DNA of 64,000 bases, taken from assembly GCA_030015575.1 (NCBI GenBank), contig JASDDO010000024.1:42742114-42806113 (forward strand). Reading direction: 5' to 3'. The position numbers were made by a program, and so were the translations under genes. Shown piece after piece: positions 11,661-23,015 of the stretch. Source of the stretch: Agapanthus africanus. Its lineage: Eukaryota > Streptophyta > Magnoliopsida > Asparagales > Amaryllidaceae. How positions within the stretch are numbered: the stretch's first letter is position 1; the number at the start of each line of letters is the position of its first letter. A model generated the notes under the pieces. The model made no database searches and was not told the origin of the DNA. It saw only the letters and a program-made list of their open reading frames with translations.

Positions 11661-12413
11661 AGTGCATAGCGCTGCATAAAAGAGCCTTAGCGCTCCATAT
11701 TAAAAAGAAGCACACAGCGCTGCATAAAAAAGCCTTAGTGCTCCATATTAAAAAGAAGTATCTCAGCGCTCCTGATCTGGTGCAAAGCGCCAAGCGCACC
11801 ACGTACCTCTCACGTGTGCGCCACTTAACAGTTAGCGCTCTGCGCTCTTGGATTAGCGCTTTGCGCTCATGGAATGGTGCTCAGCGCCAAGTGCACCACG
11901 TGCTCCTCACGTGTGCGCCACTGAACTAATAGAGCTTTGCACTCATAAATCAGCGCAATGCGCTCACAAACTGGCGCTCAGCGCCAAGCGCACCACGTGT
12001 GCGCTACTCGGCAGAAGCGCACTGCGCTCTTTGATTGGCGCAAAGTGCCAAACGCACCACGTGCTCCTCACGTGTGCGCTGATAGAACATAAATTGTTTT
12101 TTAATAAGCCCAGAGCTATGATGAATGCTCAGCATTCAATAAAAGACAAAAAATATTGTCAGAACTCAAATCAATGCTCAGCATTGTCAAATGTTTAAAT
12201 ATTTTAACTGAGTGGGCCGAGCCCAAAATTGGCAATAAACCCCTCATTCAGATTAATTGAGATCATATGCTCAAAAATCTTTTAATAGATCTTAGCCCCA
12301 AATTGGACTACAGATCTTTCAACCAAAATTGGTTCAAGGGTACATCTCTGAACCCCTCTGATATATGTCGTTGTAATCCTTCAACGTCTTCAGAGAGGTG
12401 ACGGGTCCCGACA

Positions 12414-13147
12414 ACCATACATTTCATAGACTATGACATCTTTAAACTGGACCGTGGGGTCCTTAAACCCATGGACTATGATGTCCTTAACCTTAGACTG
12501 TGAGGTCCTTAAACCCATGGACTGTGATGTCCTTAACCTTGGACCGTAACGTCCTTAAACTAATTATCGACCGCAATGTCTCTAAACTAAACAATAGAGC
12601 CTAAATGCTCTTTTATTGGATCTAAATGATCCCGTTAAGTTGATCTTAGTCTAAAATTATATTAACGTATCCTTAACAAACGTTTAAGTTGATCTTAGTC
12701 TCAAATTAGACTAACGTATCCTTAAACCCAACCCCAAACCTAAATCTAAGAAGATACGGATTTGGACTAATCCACGCCTTATGGGCGACAACATAAATTA
12801 GTCTCCGTATACAATCCACGGGCAACCAAAAACAAAAACAAACACACACGACACGAAGTGACCATCTGGAGAAGGAGAAAGTGGTTACCGCGATGCGGTA
12901 GCGTAATTAACTGCAAGGGCTTGCGCCTGCAGGGAAGAGCGTCCCCACAATCAAAAACCCCTCAAACGAGGGGGAATCTGACGAAGTCTGCTACATCGGC
13001 CGCATCCGTTTAAACCTTCAATACATGGTGTCATAAATCAACTTGGAATCTTCAGAGAGGTGGACGGATAGCACCAATTAGCATCTGCCCCCAAATTCAG
13101 GCAAGACGGACCTACGCGGTCCCGTCTCTGTGTTCGGAGGAGAACAA
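12414..13147 (+). other. Tat 5' leader fragment, inverted, joined to broken integrase
   Basis: This is colinear, as reverse complement, with 30085-31118, the leader between LTR and gag of element A. It holds a short-repeat array at 12430-12600 (units like TTAAACCCATGGACTGTGAT, with GGAC/GTCC arms) and the conserved block around 12815 (GTATACAATCCACGGGCAAC). At about 13147 the similarity ends within element A's integrase frame. No gene is seen here. The junction is an inversion point, not a normal 3' end. Confidence 0.7.
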
Positions 13148-14057
13148 GCTCCTCAAGTCGAAGATGGGCATTCTCTTCGTCCGTTAGTTCATACCGAACT
13201 GCCACTCGTAGGGAGGGTAGCTCTATCTCCAAGGGAAGTACCGCTTCCGTGCCAAATACCAACGCGAATGGCGTTGTATTTGTGACCGTCTTGAATATAG
13301 TCTGATAGGCTCAGAGAGCTTCATGCAATCTCTCGTGCCAGTCCCTTTTATTTCTGGACACCATTTTCTTTATGATCTTTGTTAAGGTCTTGTTGAAAGT
13401 CTCAGCTAGACTGTTAGCTCGGGAATTATAAACTGAAGAATATCTCCAATCTATTTTATGCTGCTGTGCGAAGCGGCTGATCTTATGGCTTCTGTAGGCT
13501 GGCTCGTTATAAGAGATAATCCGTCGCGGAGTGCCGAACCGGTAGAGGACGTGTATTTTGAAGAAATGGAGGATGTTCTCCATCTTCACCTCTCTTAGCG
13601 GTATTGCTTTTGCCCACTTAGAGAAGTAATCGGCTGTTGCCAATTTGAACTGATGTCCTTTGGATGATGCCGGTTCGATGGGCCCGATTATATCGGTTCC
13701 TCACATTTCGAATGGCCAGCTAGCCAATGTCGGGTGTAGTGGATTCGGATGCTGGTGGATGAAGTCCCCATGAATCTGGCATGAGTGACACCGCTTCGCA
13801 TATTCGAGGCAGTACTGAATCATCGTGGGCCAATAATAGCCCATTCTTTTGATCATCGGCTTCATCTTTGGCCCGACTTGATTGGAACCGCAGAGTCCGT
13901 CATGAGTTTCTTGGATGACTCTCCTTGCTTCTTCTGGTCCCAGGCATCTCAGCCACAGACAGTCGAACGATCTCTTATATAGAGTATCATTGACGAAGGC
14001 GCGCTTCATAAGCTGATGTCTTGATGACGCTTCCTCGGTCGTTTGATGGGATTTGAA
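13148..14057 (-). pseudogene. Integrase of Tat element A (broken, 3' truncated)
   Basis: Reading down the - strand: zinc-binding domain (QETHDGLCGSNQVG, then CHSCQIHG), core beginning TDIIGPIE (first Asp), ISYNEPAY, and SLAETFNKTLTKII (catalytic Glu present). Two functional residues are lost: the second zinc His is Asn (AAT, plus-strand 13881-13883; element B has His), and the second catalytic Asp is Tyr (TAT, 13509-13511). Stops occur after PFEM (13701) and after HEAL (13311), both where a Trp codon is expected. The frame breaks off after ENAHLRLEEL at about 13148, so the C-terminal domain is missing. Confidence 0.88.
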
Positions 14058-14799
14058 TTAGTCTATGAAGACCCCTCTCCAATCCTTATCCTTTTCTTCG
14101 TCCTCTATTCGGAAGACTGCTTGTTCAGTTGCTCCCCTTGTTTCAGACGACTTCAGAGATATTTCTGTTGGCATGAGAATCTGGCGGCTTTGCACAATGA
14201 TCCTTACGTCATCGGGGTTTTCGTCGGCCAGTTCTTTTGCGAGCTTGGATAACGCATCCGCCTTACTATTTTTCGCACGAGGCATGCTTTCCAGGGTGTA
14301 GGAGGGGATTTGCGTCAGCAATTTCTGCACTCTTTCACCATACCTGATCAGTTCTGGCTTGCACGTCTGGTAGTCGCCATTTATTTGGCTAACGACCAGC
14401 TGGGAGTTTCCATATATGATGAGGTTTTCGATCCCCATGTCAATGGCGATCTCGAGACCTGCTATCAAAGCTTCATATTCTGTTTCTTTGTTTGTTCTTG
14501 GCTCCGTTAAGGAAAGGGAAAAATGCATTATCCCTCCTTGTGGAGTCACAAAGATAAGGCCTACTCCGGCTTTGATTATGGGGGTGCTTTGCTTTCGTCT
14601 CTTCATAGATGATGCCCCATCGAAGTAGAGTTCCCATCAGGTATCACTCCCTTCTTTCTCCCCATCGATTGCATCAAACGCGTGTTCGTCCGGTAACTCG
14701 TAGTTCAAGGGAGAGTCGACATGTATCGGATGCTCAGCGAGAAAATCGGCGATGGCCTTGCCTTTTATTGCCTTGAGGGGTCGATACACTATCGAGAAC
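14058..14799 (-). pseudogene. Second (archaeal-type) RNase H of Tat element A
   Basis: An extra RNase H after the normal RT-RNase H is the mark of the Tat lineage (Ogre, Retand, Grande). Visible: linker EFSIVYRPLKAIKGKAIADF, then LYFDGASS, KETEYEALIAGLEIA, YGNSQLVVSQI and KADALSKLAKELA. The third acidic position is Asn here (YGNS), while element B keeps YGDS, so this copy has probably lost activity. A stop immediately precedes the YFDG strand. The frame then runs into the integrase region. Confidence 0.88.
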
Positions 14800-16083
14800 T
14801 CCATCAAGAGGAGGGACCATTTGGCAAGCCTTCCTATTAGTATGGCTCTTGACATCAAATATTTTAGAGGATCCACCTTTGATATGAGATGAACATCATG
14901 TGCCAAGGCGTAATGTCAGAGCTTCGTTACCGTGAAAATCAGTGCCAGGCAATGCTTTCGATGCGGGAGTAATTGTTTTCTTCCCACAGGAGAACTCGAC
15001 TCAAATAGTAGAGAGCTCTCTCCTTCCCCCGGTCGTTCTCTTGTGCCCATAGCGCTCCTAAAGAACCTTCAAGGGTTGTTGTGTATAGGATGAGGGGCTT
15101 TCCCTTGACTGGAGCGGTCAGTACCGGCGGGTTCTGCAGATATTGCTTGATTTCAGCCAGTACGCTTTGGCATTTATGATCCCAAAAGAATGGGGTCCCC
15201 TCTTCATTAGATGACTGTAGGGGTGGCATTTACCGGAGAAGTTAGCTATGAACCGCCGGATATACGTAAGCTTTCCTTAGAGAGACCGCAGTTGCTTAAG
15301 AATTCTTGGCGAAGGCATTTCCATAATCGCCTTGATCTTTGACGGGTCTATTTCGATGCCCCGGTGTCATACGATGAATCCTAGGAATTTGCCTGAGGAA
15401 ACTCCAAACGCGCATTTCAAAGGGTTCATCTTCATGTTGTACTTTCGAAGGCGCTGGAACACTGTCTTTAGATGCTCCCAATGCTCCCCGTACGATTTGA
15501 TTTTCACCATGAGGTTGTCAATATAACATTCAACAATCTCGTGTATAAGGTCATCAATGATCTTTGTCATGGCCCTCTGGTAGGTGGTGCCAGCGTTCTT
15601 CAGACCGAAGGGCATCACTTTGTAGCAAAATATTCCCAGCGGAGTCTGGAAAGCAGTGTGCTTTTAGTCTTCAGGATGCATCTTGATTTGGTTGTACCCT
15701 GATGATCCGTCCATGAAGGAGAAGACTTTATGAGTGGATGTGTTATCGATCATCAGCTTGGTAACAGGCACTGGGAAGTCATCCTTCAGACAAGCTTTGT
15801 TGAGATCCCGAAAATCTACGCAGATGCATACTGTCCCATTTTTCTTCATTACCGGAACGATATTGGCGATCCAGTCAGGGTATTGAACTTCCTGGATGAA
15901 GCCGAAGTCGATTAGCTTCTTGACTTCGGCATTGATACTCATCTCAAGCTCGAACCGCATTCTTCTTGGTATTTGCTTGACTGGCTTGACGTCCGGTGAT
16001 ATTGCCAGTTTATGTATGGCTATTTTTGGATCTAGTCCCGACATCTCGAAATAGTTCCATGTGAAACAGTCTTTATACTGCAT
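14800..16083 (-). pseudogene. Reverse transcriptase and first RNase H of Tat element A
   Basis: Reading down: MSGLDPKIAIHKLAISPD, KKNGTVCICVDFRDLNKA, FMDGSSGYNQIKMHPED (first catalytic Asp), MPFGLKNAGTTYQ, then ECYIDNLMVK where YxDD is expected; the last Asp codon is AAC (plus-strand 15514-15516). The first RNase H follows (LILYTTTLEGSLGALWAQEN, ALYYLSRVLL) and lacks the usual first Asp, as is common in Tat first RNase H domains. There is a stop after HPED, a stop near 15367, and frameshifts between the segments ending at about 15367 and starting at 15229, and again near 14906. Confidence 0.9.
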
Positions 16084-17142
16084 AAGTACGTCTTTTAATG
16101 TGGCTACCTATTTCTCAAACAGCGGCTCACTGACGAACGTTGGCCTTGGCTTGTTTGCTGTCCCCAAGTCGATTTTTCTCAGGTTTTCTGCTGTGGTGTG
16201 TATCCCATCTTCCAGCTCTTTTGGCGCCGGTGGAAATTCCGAGATCACCTCATTCTCATCTTCATTTGTGAAGCACTGGGAGAGGTCGTCCATATTCTCG
16301 TGCTCTCCCTCCTTTGAGAATGTTATCATGTGGCAGGTACGAGCTCGTTTCCAAGATCGATGCTGATCTAGACTTTCCCTCGTAGTGTAGGTTGCTCTCG
16401 GATCATGCTTTCGTGACGGGGCTACCCTCCAACCATCGGATAGAGCAAACCTGCCTTGATGATACTGATCTTCAACCCAGTCTTTGAAGGTAAAGCAGTC
16501 TTCAAGAGGATGTCCCACTACTCGGTGGTAGGAGCAATAATCCGGGTGATGGCCCTCGTTTATTTGTTCGGGGCGCTGAGACTCCGGAAGCACCATCATT
16601 TGATGTTTTATGACAAGGTCGGAGATTTTTCTTGTCTTGTCTTGAGGGAAAGAGTACTCCCGACCCGTCTTTTTCATAAAAGACAGATTCCAGCCGACTT
16701 TTCCTCGATCGCGCGACTTCTTTGATCCGCCTCATTGTTTTCGAACGTCGTCCCCGTTCTTGATCTTATCATTGCTTCTGCGTCGGGCTTTCTTTTTGCC
16801 ACAAGAGCGTACAGCGGGTTGAGGGTGAAGGGGACCGCCATCCTCCGTAGCCTGCTGAATGATACATTGCGTCCTAGCTTTCTCGTAAATTGCCATCTCG
16901 CGGTTATGGTCATCCCGAATATTTTGACCCGTTTTTCTTATCATCTTGTTAATCTATTCTTCGAACGACGGGCTTGGTATTCTCATGGCGAGATCTAGCT
17001 CTGGCTCGACATCGACGCTATATGGAGATGCATTCGCTTCTTCTCTACCGGAGTCATTTATGACATGGCAGCCATGGAACCGCTCCCTTTTCTTAGACTG
17101 AACGTATCCAAGGTCAGTCGTCTCCATTCTCCCGTTGGGCAT
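16084..17142 (-). pseudogene. Gag-like module between protease and RT (element A, third knuckle)
   Basis: This segment resembles the C-terminal part of gag rather than pol. It has the CHVI/EEQ/IYEKA block (16674-17142) and then REYSFPQDKTRKISDL and a zinc knuckle C-X2-H-X4-H-X4-C (YCSYHRVVGHPLEDC, 16495-16536), followed by acidic and Pro-rich linker (EVISEFPPAPKELEDG). The same order exists in gag proper (knuckle at 21880-21921) and in element B at 59703-60781. Normal Tat polyproteins go from protease straight to RT, so this looks like an internal duplication. Several frameshifts are present. Confidence 0.7.
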
Positions 17143-17857
17143 CTTCCGCTGAGTCCCGGGAACATCCCAAATCTTGTTATAGAACTGAGCTTGTCAAGCA
17201 GTCTATTTGAAGGGTACACCTTAGCATCTCAATAGCCTTTTCAGTCCCTCTGCATAATACCTGGGCAGATGGATTGGTTGAAGCTTGTCGAGCGCAGGTT
17301 CGGCACCGTGCCATACTTCTTTCTCCACTTTAGTCTCCGTGGATTGATAGAAAAGGATCGAAATTTCACCTCTTTGCTTAGGAGGGACGTAGAAGATCTA
17401 CAGCTCTTGCACGCTGTACGTATCAAGTGCATCAAGCTCTTTGTAATGCCGCTGCGGAATCATGGTAATTTGTAAACTCCGGTCAGCTCCAGCAAGGGTC
17501 TGCATTGACGGGCGGACGGAGAACACTGTGTTGGCCTCGTCCTCAGAGTCACTGCCAAAGACCAGAATAGGAGTAGATGGTCCTGACCTGTTGCCTTGAG
17601 GTTGTCCTGTGTAGACATCTCTTCATCCTCCTCGGTATCGCTCCCAAATATCGGGATAGTGGCGATGGATTTTTGTTTATTCTCCGGTTTGCGACATCTT
17701 TCCATGTCTTCGAAGTCTGGTAAGAAGTACTTGGCGTTTTCATATTTGTGGACTTCACTTACGGAGAATGGGTTCAGCTCCACTGTAACTGTGTACTCGA
17801 GGTCATCCTTGAAGTACTTCATACACTGATGTTGTGTAGAAAGGATGATGTTGTATT
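17143..17857 (-). pseudogene. C-terminal half of protease region of Tat element A
   Basis: It continues the protease ORF interrupted by the solo LTR at 17863-20015: EYNIILSTQHQCMKYFKDD matches element B's EYNIIPSTQHQCMKYFKDG. It then has an acidic motif (IPIFGSDTEEDEE) and a second related one (ILVFGSDSEDE) in a shifted frame, ending with a basic stretch near 17240-17435 that matches B 60896-61100. Confidence 0.75.
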
Positions 17858-17862
17858 CATGT

Positions 17863-20015
17863 TGTAAGTCCACGTTGCTCACCCCGGTTCTTACGGGGAG
17901 GCGGAAAAGGAGAAAAACGATTTTTGGCACAAAGGCAACATGGACTAAAAAAATGATCTTTGCTAAACTACAAACTAACAAACTACTAGAGGTGCTATCT
18001 ACTATGCCATAGAGATTATACCTCACGATACCGGTCCTTCGGGTCTTCTCTCTGCTGTCCGGCTCGTCCATCCACGCTCCGAGGGTCGATCCGGATCTTG
18101 ATCACCTCCGCGGCCTTCTTGAGTCGAAGACGATCCACCCGAGAGTTGTACTCCGAGCTCCACCTCGAGCCGAGGTAACTAGGGCAACAAGATCGCTAGG
18201 CTTGATGTCCTAGGTTGTGTAGAAGTAGTAGATGGATGTGTTTGTCTTATTTGGATCCTTTTTCTCTCAACACATGAGATCAAAGGAAATATCAAGAGGA
18301 GGAAGAAGAAGCTAGCAACCATGGAGCTTTCTCATTTCTTTTTCAAGAGAGAGAATAAGAAATGAATTATGAGCTAGAGAGAATGAACCATGGTTGCAAT
18401 AATACACAAAAATCATCATTACTAATCCTTTCATGATAAAGTTGATGGCTACTAATGACTTGACCATTTTCATAATCCAAAAATAATAAGAAATCCAAAG
18501 AATACTCTAGACCTCTCATGAAGGTCCAAGTCAACTTTGGTCAAACGGTCAACAAAGTCAAGTGGTCAAATGGTCAAAGAAATTAGCCATCACACAATAA
18601 TCACTAAAAGAGATTAGTAAATAATGTCCCTGGCTTATAATGGTTTTGACCGAACCAACTGCCAAAACCCTAATGAGTCCGCCTTAAAATGGTTTTGACC
18701 AAATCAACTGTCAAAACCCTAATGAGGCACCTCCTCCTTCTTCGCTCCTCAAAACTGTGCATACACACCCGCATCCGCATTCCGTAGAATGCGAATGCAC
18801 AGAAGACAAAAAAAATCCATCCGTGCAATACTAGGATCCGGCTTAAACCAAAGCCCACTAGTATTGCCTGCCCGAACAGCATACGCACACAAATGCACGT
18901 AAGTGATCGTAGCCCTGCCGTAAAACCATACGGCCTCTACACGTTTCGCTCAGTGCAGGGAAACTCTCTATGTGGGACTCTAAAGACTCGACACTACGCT
19001 GGCAGTGGGTTTAACCACAGATCGCAAGCAGCACTAGCTGTACGTAACGGTCCCCAGGTAGATGTCGATAAGAAGGCCGATGAGGTAAACCCATCTGAAC
19101 TCCTACTGAGCCTGTATGTGACAATCTCCGTACAGTCCGGTCTGTTCGTCTAAGAATATCGCATGGCGGGCCTAGGGGGTGGCGAACGTCAGTCCCCTAA
19201 TAGCGGTACAAGTCGTGTCGGAGTGTGGCCCAGAACACCCTGAGATATCACTGGAAACCTACCAGTATATCTCGCTTGCCCTGGCCAGGGACTACATGTA
19301 GAATGGCTCTCCTAGACACAGCGCGATATCAACCCCCAATACCGGGAGAGACGAATCCTGTCTAACCGTCACTGCCTCCAAGTGCTTCGGGACTGCACCC
19401 AACTACTACCCGTTTGCACGACTCCTTTGAGTCGTGGTAGGATAGTAATCTAAGTACAGTGGGAACACACTCGAGGCGAAGTGACAGTGTCAAGTCAGCG
19501 GACTAAGCTGCACTCATGTCACCTGGGAACTGATAACTGACGATAGGTATAATACCAACCAACAGTTCCCGACGAGTCCTGTCCAGTGTACTCGTAACCT
19601 AACGAGCACCCACATATTATCTCAAGTACGACGTACTGACGGATGTGGGACAGACCGTCTCCCGTGCTGGGATGAGAAGCGTATACGCTAGTCTACTCTG
19701 GAGTATCGATGCCCTGTCTCGATAGTCCTACGACTAGGGACCTGTATAAGGATGTGCTTATAGATTACGCAGCCCCCACAAGTGTGACTGCCATCACAAC
19801 GCTAGTAATCAAGCAAAGATCCTAATGGCTCTACTAATATTTATAAGCGATATGCTAAAAGAAACACATGCACATATTGAAGTAGAAACAAACCAAGTAG
19901 CATACTACCATTTTGAGCAAGATTGTCTATGCAACTGTGAATATCCCAAGCTTCCATTAAGTAATATACAAGCTAGTATGATACAGTAATGGCCTCTAGG
20001 GCATATACACTAACA
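17863..20015 (-). mobile_element. Solo LTR, Ty1/copia family, in Tat element A
   Basis: On the - strand it runs TGTTAG at 20015 to TTACA at 17863 (2153 bp). It is flanked by a perfect target duplication CATGT (17858-17862 and 20016-20020) and interrupts the protease frame exactly between GRPWLH and EYNII. It belongs to the same family as 34269-36464 and the LTR pieces of the 5.88-kb array, sharing TATGCCCTAGAGGCCATTAC near its start. Only one LTR remains, so the element was removed by LTR-LTR recombination. No gene inside; its short ORFs are chance. Confidence 0.92.
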
Positions 20016-20433
20016 CATGTAACCAAGGCCTGCCCAGTAAAGCGTTGTAGCAAGTTTGGGCATCAATAACATGGAACTTGATGTCAGTGACGAGCAGCCC
20101 GAAGCGTAATTTCAGTATTACAGACCTGAGCGTTTGCAATGATTGGGAGTCAAAACCGAGGATGGTAATTTTATCCCGAGCCAGGTGCTGCACGTTCATG
20201 CAAATCTTCTTCAACACCCTTACATTGAGAAGGTTGACAGAGGACCCGTTGTCGACCAGGATCTTCCCTATCTTGATATCGTGACAATACTCGGTTACAT
20301 ACAGCGGACGGTTGTGCTCGCACGTTCCTAAAAGGAGGTCTTCATCGCTGAAGGTGATATCAGCCGTAGGCGCTTCTTCCAACTCGTCCTTCATCTTTTC
20401 TTCCGCCAGGAAGGCTTGAAACTGGTCGGGCTC
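20016..20433 (-). pseudogene. Aspartic protease domain of Tat element A (N-terminal part)
   Basis: The retropepsin active site reads ILVDNGSSVNLLNV (usual DTGSS is DNGSS here), followed by ITILGFDSQS and FHVIDAQTCYNALLGRPWLH, the flap and C-terminal strands of the fold. Upstream lies DLLLGTCEHNRPLYVTEYC. The domain would cut the polyprotein. The frame is open up to the solo LTR insertion at 20015 and resumes at 17857. Confidence 0.88.
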
Positions 20434-21483
20434 TTATAACGCCTTAATCAGGGAATCTCGTGCTCTTATCTTCCTCAGATGTACCAGGACATTGTAATCC
20501 ACCTTGTTCTTCTTGGGCGAGTCCTTGGCTGTGAGCTCTTCAATAACTCTATCATCGAGAGCAATCTCCTCAGGGACTTTTTCCTTTCCTTTGTCCCTTT
20601 TTCCTGAACCTTTGTTTGAAGGTCCGAGATTCTTTTCAGGCAACGTACGGTTATGCAGCTGAATGTTCTCACAGTTCTTCATTTCCTCTTCCTTTTCAGA
20701 GGTAGATTCCTTAAAGAGAGGGCCGAGGGCTATTTCTTCGTCAAAATCGCTACCGAAGGTAAGAACTTGAGGTTTTGCTCTTGTCGGGATGGCATCAACC
20801 GTGTGACAGTTACCGGTTTTTCCTTCACGCTCGTCTGTCGTGCTTCTCTGTTCCCGACGGGCTTTGCGCTTCACTCGCTTGAATTGTTGTCGGTGGGCAA
20901 CGTATCCCTGCCACCATTTCTTGAAGGCATTGCACTCTTCGGTAGGGTGTGCGACCCTCCAATGATACAAGCAGTATTTCGGATGGACATCCTATTCGTC
21001 GGGGCACGTATTCCTGGAAGTATTTTCTTTGGAAGGTGGCAGCTTCATTCCTACTGACAGAGTTTTGGCGAACTGCTTTCTTATCTTGATTCTGCTCCTA
21101 CTAGTGGCAAGGACACTTTGATCCGCTTGGGGTACTTTATGACTTCTCATTACCGGAGCTTTTTCGGCCTGACACTAACGCTTGTCCTTTTCGTAAATGG
21201 CCGCTTCACGTTCTTGATCAGCTTTGCTCTTTTGAAGAACTTCGTTCAGCAGCTTATCGATGAGGTCATCTGACGGTTCCATGGGTTTTGGTTCTGGATC
21301 TGCCCCCAGTTTCTCTACGTAAGGAGCTTCTTTGTCGTTTATCGACAAGTGAGAGATCATGTGGCAGCTCGCCACATACTCCTCGGGTTCTTCTGACGAG
21401 TCGTCTCCTTCATTAATGTCACTGTCTCCGTTTTCAAGAATATGCTTGAGGAATTCTTTCAGTGTGACTGGGGTCCGCGCTTT
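20434..21483 (-). pseudogene. Gag/protease linker of element A with second zinc knuckle
   Basis: It contains YCLYHWRVAHPTEEC (20932-20973), a C-X2-H-X4-H-X4-C knuckle that probably binds RNA, then a strongly basic stretch (FKRVKRKARREQR), the acidic motif VLTFGSDFDEE, a Lys-rich stretch (SGKRDKGKEKVPEE) and the helical stretch before protease. Upstream at 21175-21375 is the block CHMI / LIDKLLNEVLQKSKADQE / AAIYEKDK, the same block that precedes the third module at 16954-17142. A few stops break the frame. Confidence 0.75.
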
Positions 21484-23015
21484 TTAGTTGTATTCCACCA
21501 GCGCGTCGATATACTTTTGTAGACCCATACAATTGTCATCGAGCTGCATGGGCTTCTTGGCCTTCTTATTTTTCTTTGAAGACTTCGGAGGCTTGGCCTG
21601 GAGGTTTTGTCCATCGTTACCAACTTTTGGCGTTGGGCACGGCTTCAGCATTCTGTCAATAATTTCAGGCACCAGCGGGATTTTCCAGCTAATCGCCATT
21701 CTTTTAGTTTTAGCTGAAATGACCACTTCCCACGGAGCTTCCTCTAAAAATGAGCATGATGCCTCCGGCGTATCCACCTTTTTAGGAGCGTGCTGCTGCG
21801 GCAGGTTTACCTTCCAGTTTTCGGAAAACGCGAACTTATCCTATTGGTACTGGTCTTCGACCCAGTTTTTAAAGACCTAGCAATCTTCGATTGGGTGGCC
21901 CACTATTTGGTGGTAGGGACAGTAATTGGGATTGTTGACGTCGCCCGATTGCAGTGGGCGTCTCGGATCCGGCAGAGTGATGAGCCTGTTGCGCACCACT
22001 AGTTCGAATAATCTCCTTGTTTTATCCTGGGGAAACAAGTAAGGACGTCTCAACTTCTCTTCGAGGGCTCACGGTCTGTTGTTTTGGCAAACCACCGTCG
22101 GGTCACTCGATTGTTGTTGAACGTTGGCTACGAAGGTCGCTTTCCCTTTCCCTTTTTCATTCCGGAGATCTGTTTTTGAAGAGGACGGCCTATGGCCCAT
22201 CTGATCCATTTGGGCCAGCTTATCAATCAGAGCCTGGAAGGTGGTCGGCTTGAAGAACATCATAAAGTGGGATATAGTTGCCTGAGGATCAAGGGTCCCT
22301 ATGAACATGCCCACAGCAGGAGCTTCCTCTATGCGTTGTTCACACTTCGACCATAGGCTCCACCACCGTATTGCGTACTGAACCCAGGTTTCTCCCGGAT
22401 TCACTCTGGCGTTGATCAATGCCGTGATCGGGGTGCGCTCGCTTGCGCTTGCGAACCGCTGTGTGAACAGGGTTCCATCTCCGTAAATGTCTTGACAGAG
22501 TCATTTAGGAGCTCGGAGTACCATTCAAATGCCGTCTCCGCCAAGCTTCCGACAAATTGGCGAAGAAATAGTTTGTCATCGCCTCCAGTATTACTGCACA
22601 AAGCTCTGAATTGAGCAACGTGTTGGTGCGGATTGCCCGTCCCCTTATACACATGGAATTTGGGGATCGTATATCCTGGCGGGTACTTAATTTGGTCGTA
22701 CCAGTTCTGACGACTTGTCCTGCCGCTTTGTTTGCTTGATGAGCTCGTATTTGTTGAGCTATTTAGTTGTCAAGGAAAGCTTTGGAGATCGTCTCCTCCA
22801 TGGCTGCTGATAGAGCCGGAGGAGGGTTCGATGTCTCCCTTCTGTCGTCTTCAATAATTACTGGAGGGTCTTCAGCTGGAGGCAGCGCCATCTATTTTAT
22901 ATTAGCTGCTTGTTCCGTGGCCTCTTTATCTTTCCTTTTAGGCACCCTTCATAGGAATTCGGTGTCGGTCTCTTGCTCCTGGCGTTGTTCCGACGATTCC
23001 TCCGGGCTTTCTTTC
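21484..23015 (-). pseudogene. Gag capsid region of Tat element A (broken)
   Basis: A retrotransposon gag core is recognisable: HVAQFRALCSNTGGDDKLFL, LRQFVGSLAETAFEWYSELL (22416-22652), then NPGETWVQYAIRWWSLWSKC (22069-22419), IDKLAQMDQMGHRPSSS, and the first knuckle YCPYHQIVGHPIEDC (21880-21921). N-terminal sequence (SAAMEETISKAFLDN) lies at 22750-22900. A frameshift near 22416-22420 and several stops disrupt it. The 5' part is cut off at 23015 by the solo LTR insertion and resumes at 26519. Confidence 0.85.

Larger units (their letters stand above)
10563..12413 (+). mobile_element. Tat-family LTR in + orientation (left-truncated), inverted relative to element A
   Basis: Its reverse complement is colinear with 31119-33300, the 5' LTR of element A: the same order of G-box pairs, short palindromes, TATA box and the terminal block containing CAACGTCTTCAGAGAGGTGA. 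The distance from TATA box to LTR end is nearly the same in both (about 1.23 kb here, 1.25 kb there). The end is taken as CGACA at 12413. The left part is cut by the chromovirus insertion. Much of it consists of GCGC/CACGTG-rich palindromes (10675-10830 and 11650-12090) separated by an AT-rich hairpin region (10870-11660). Confidence 0.75.
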
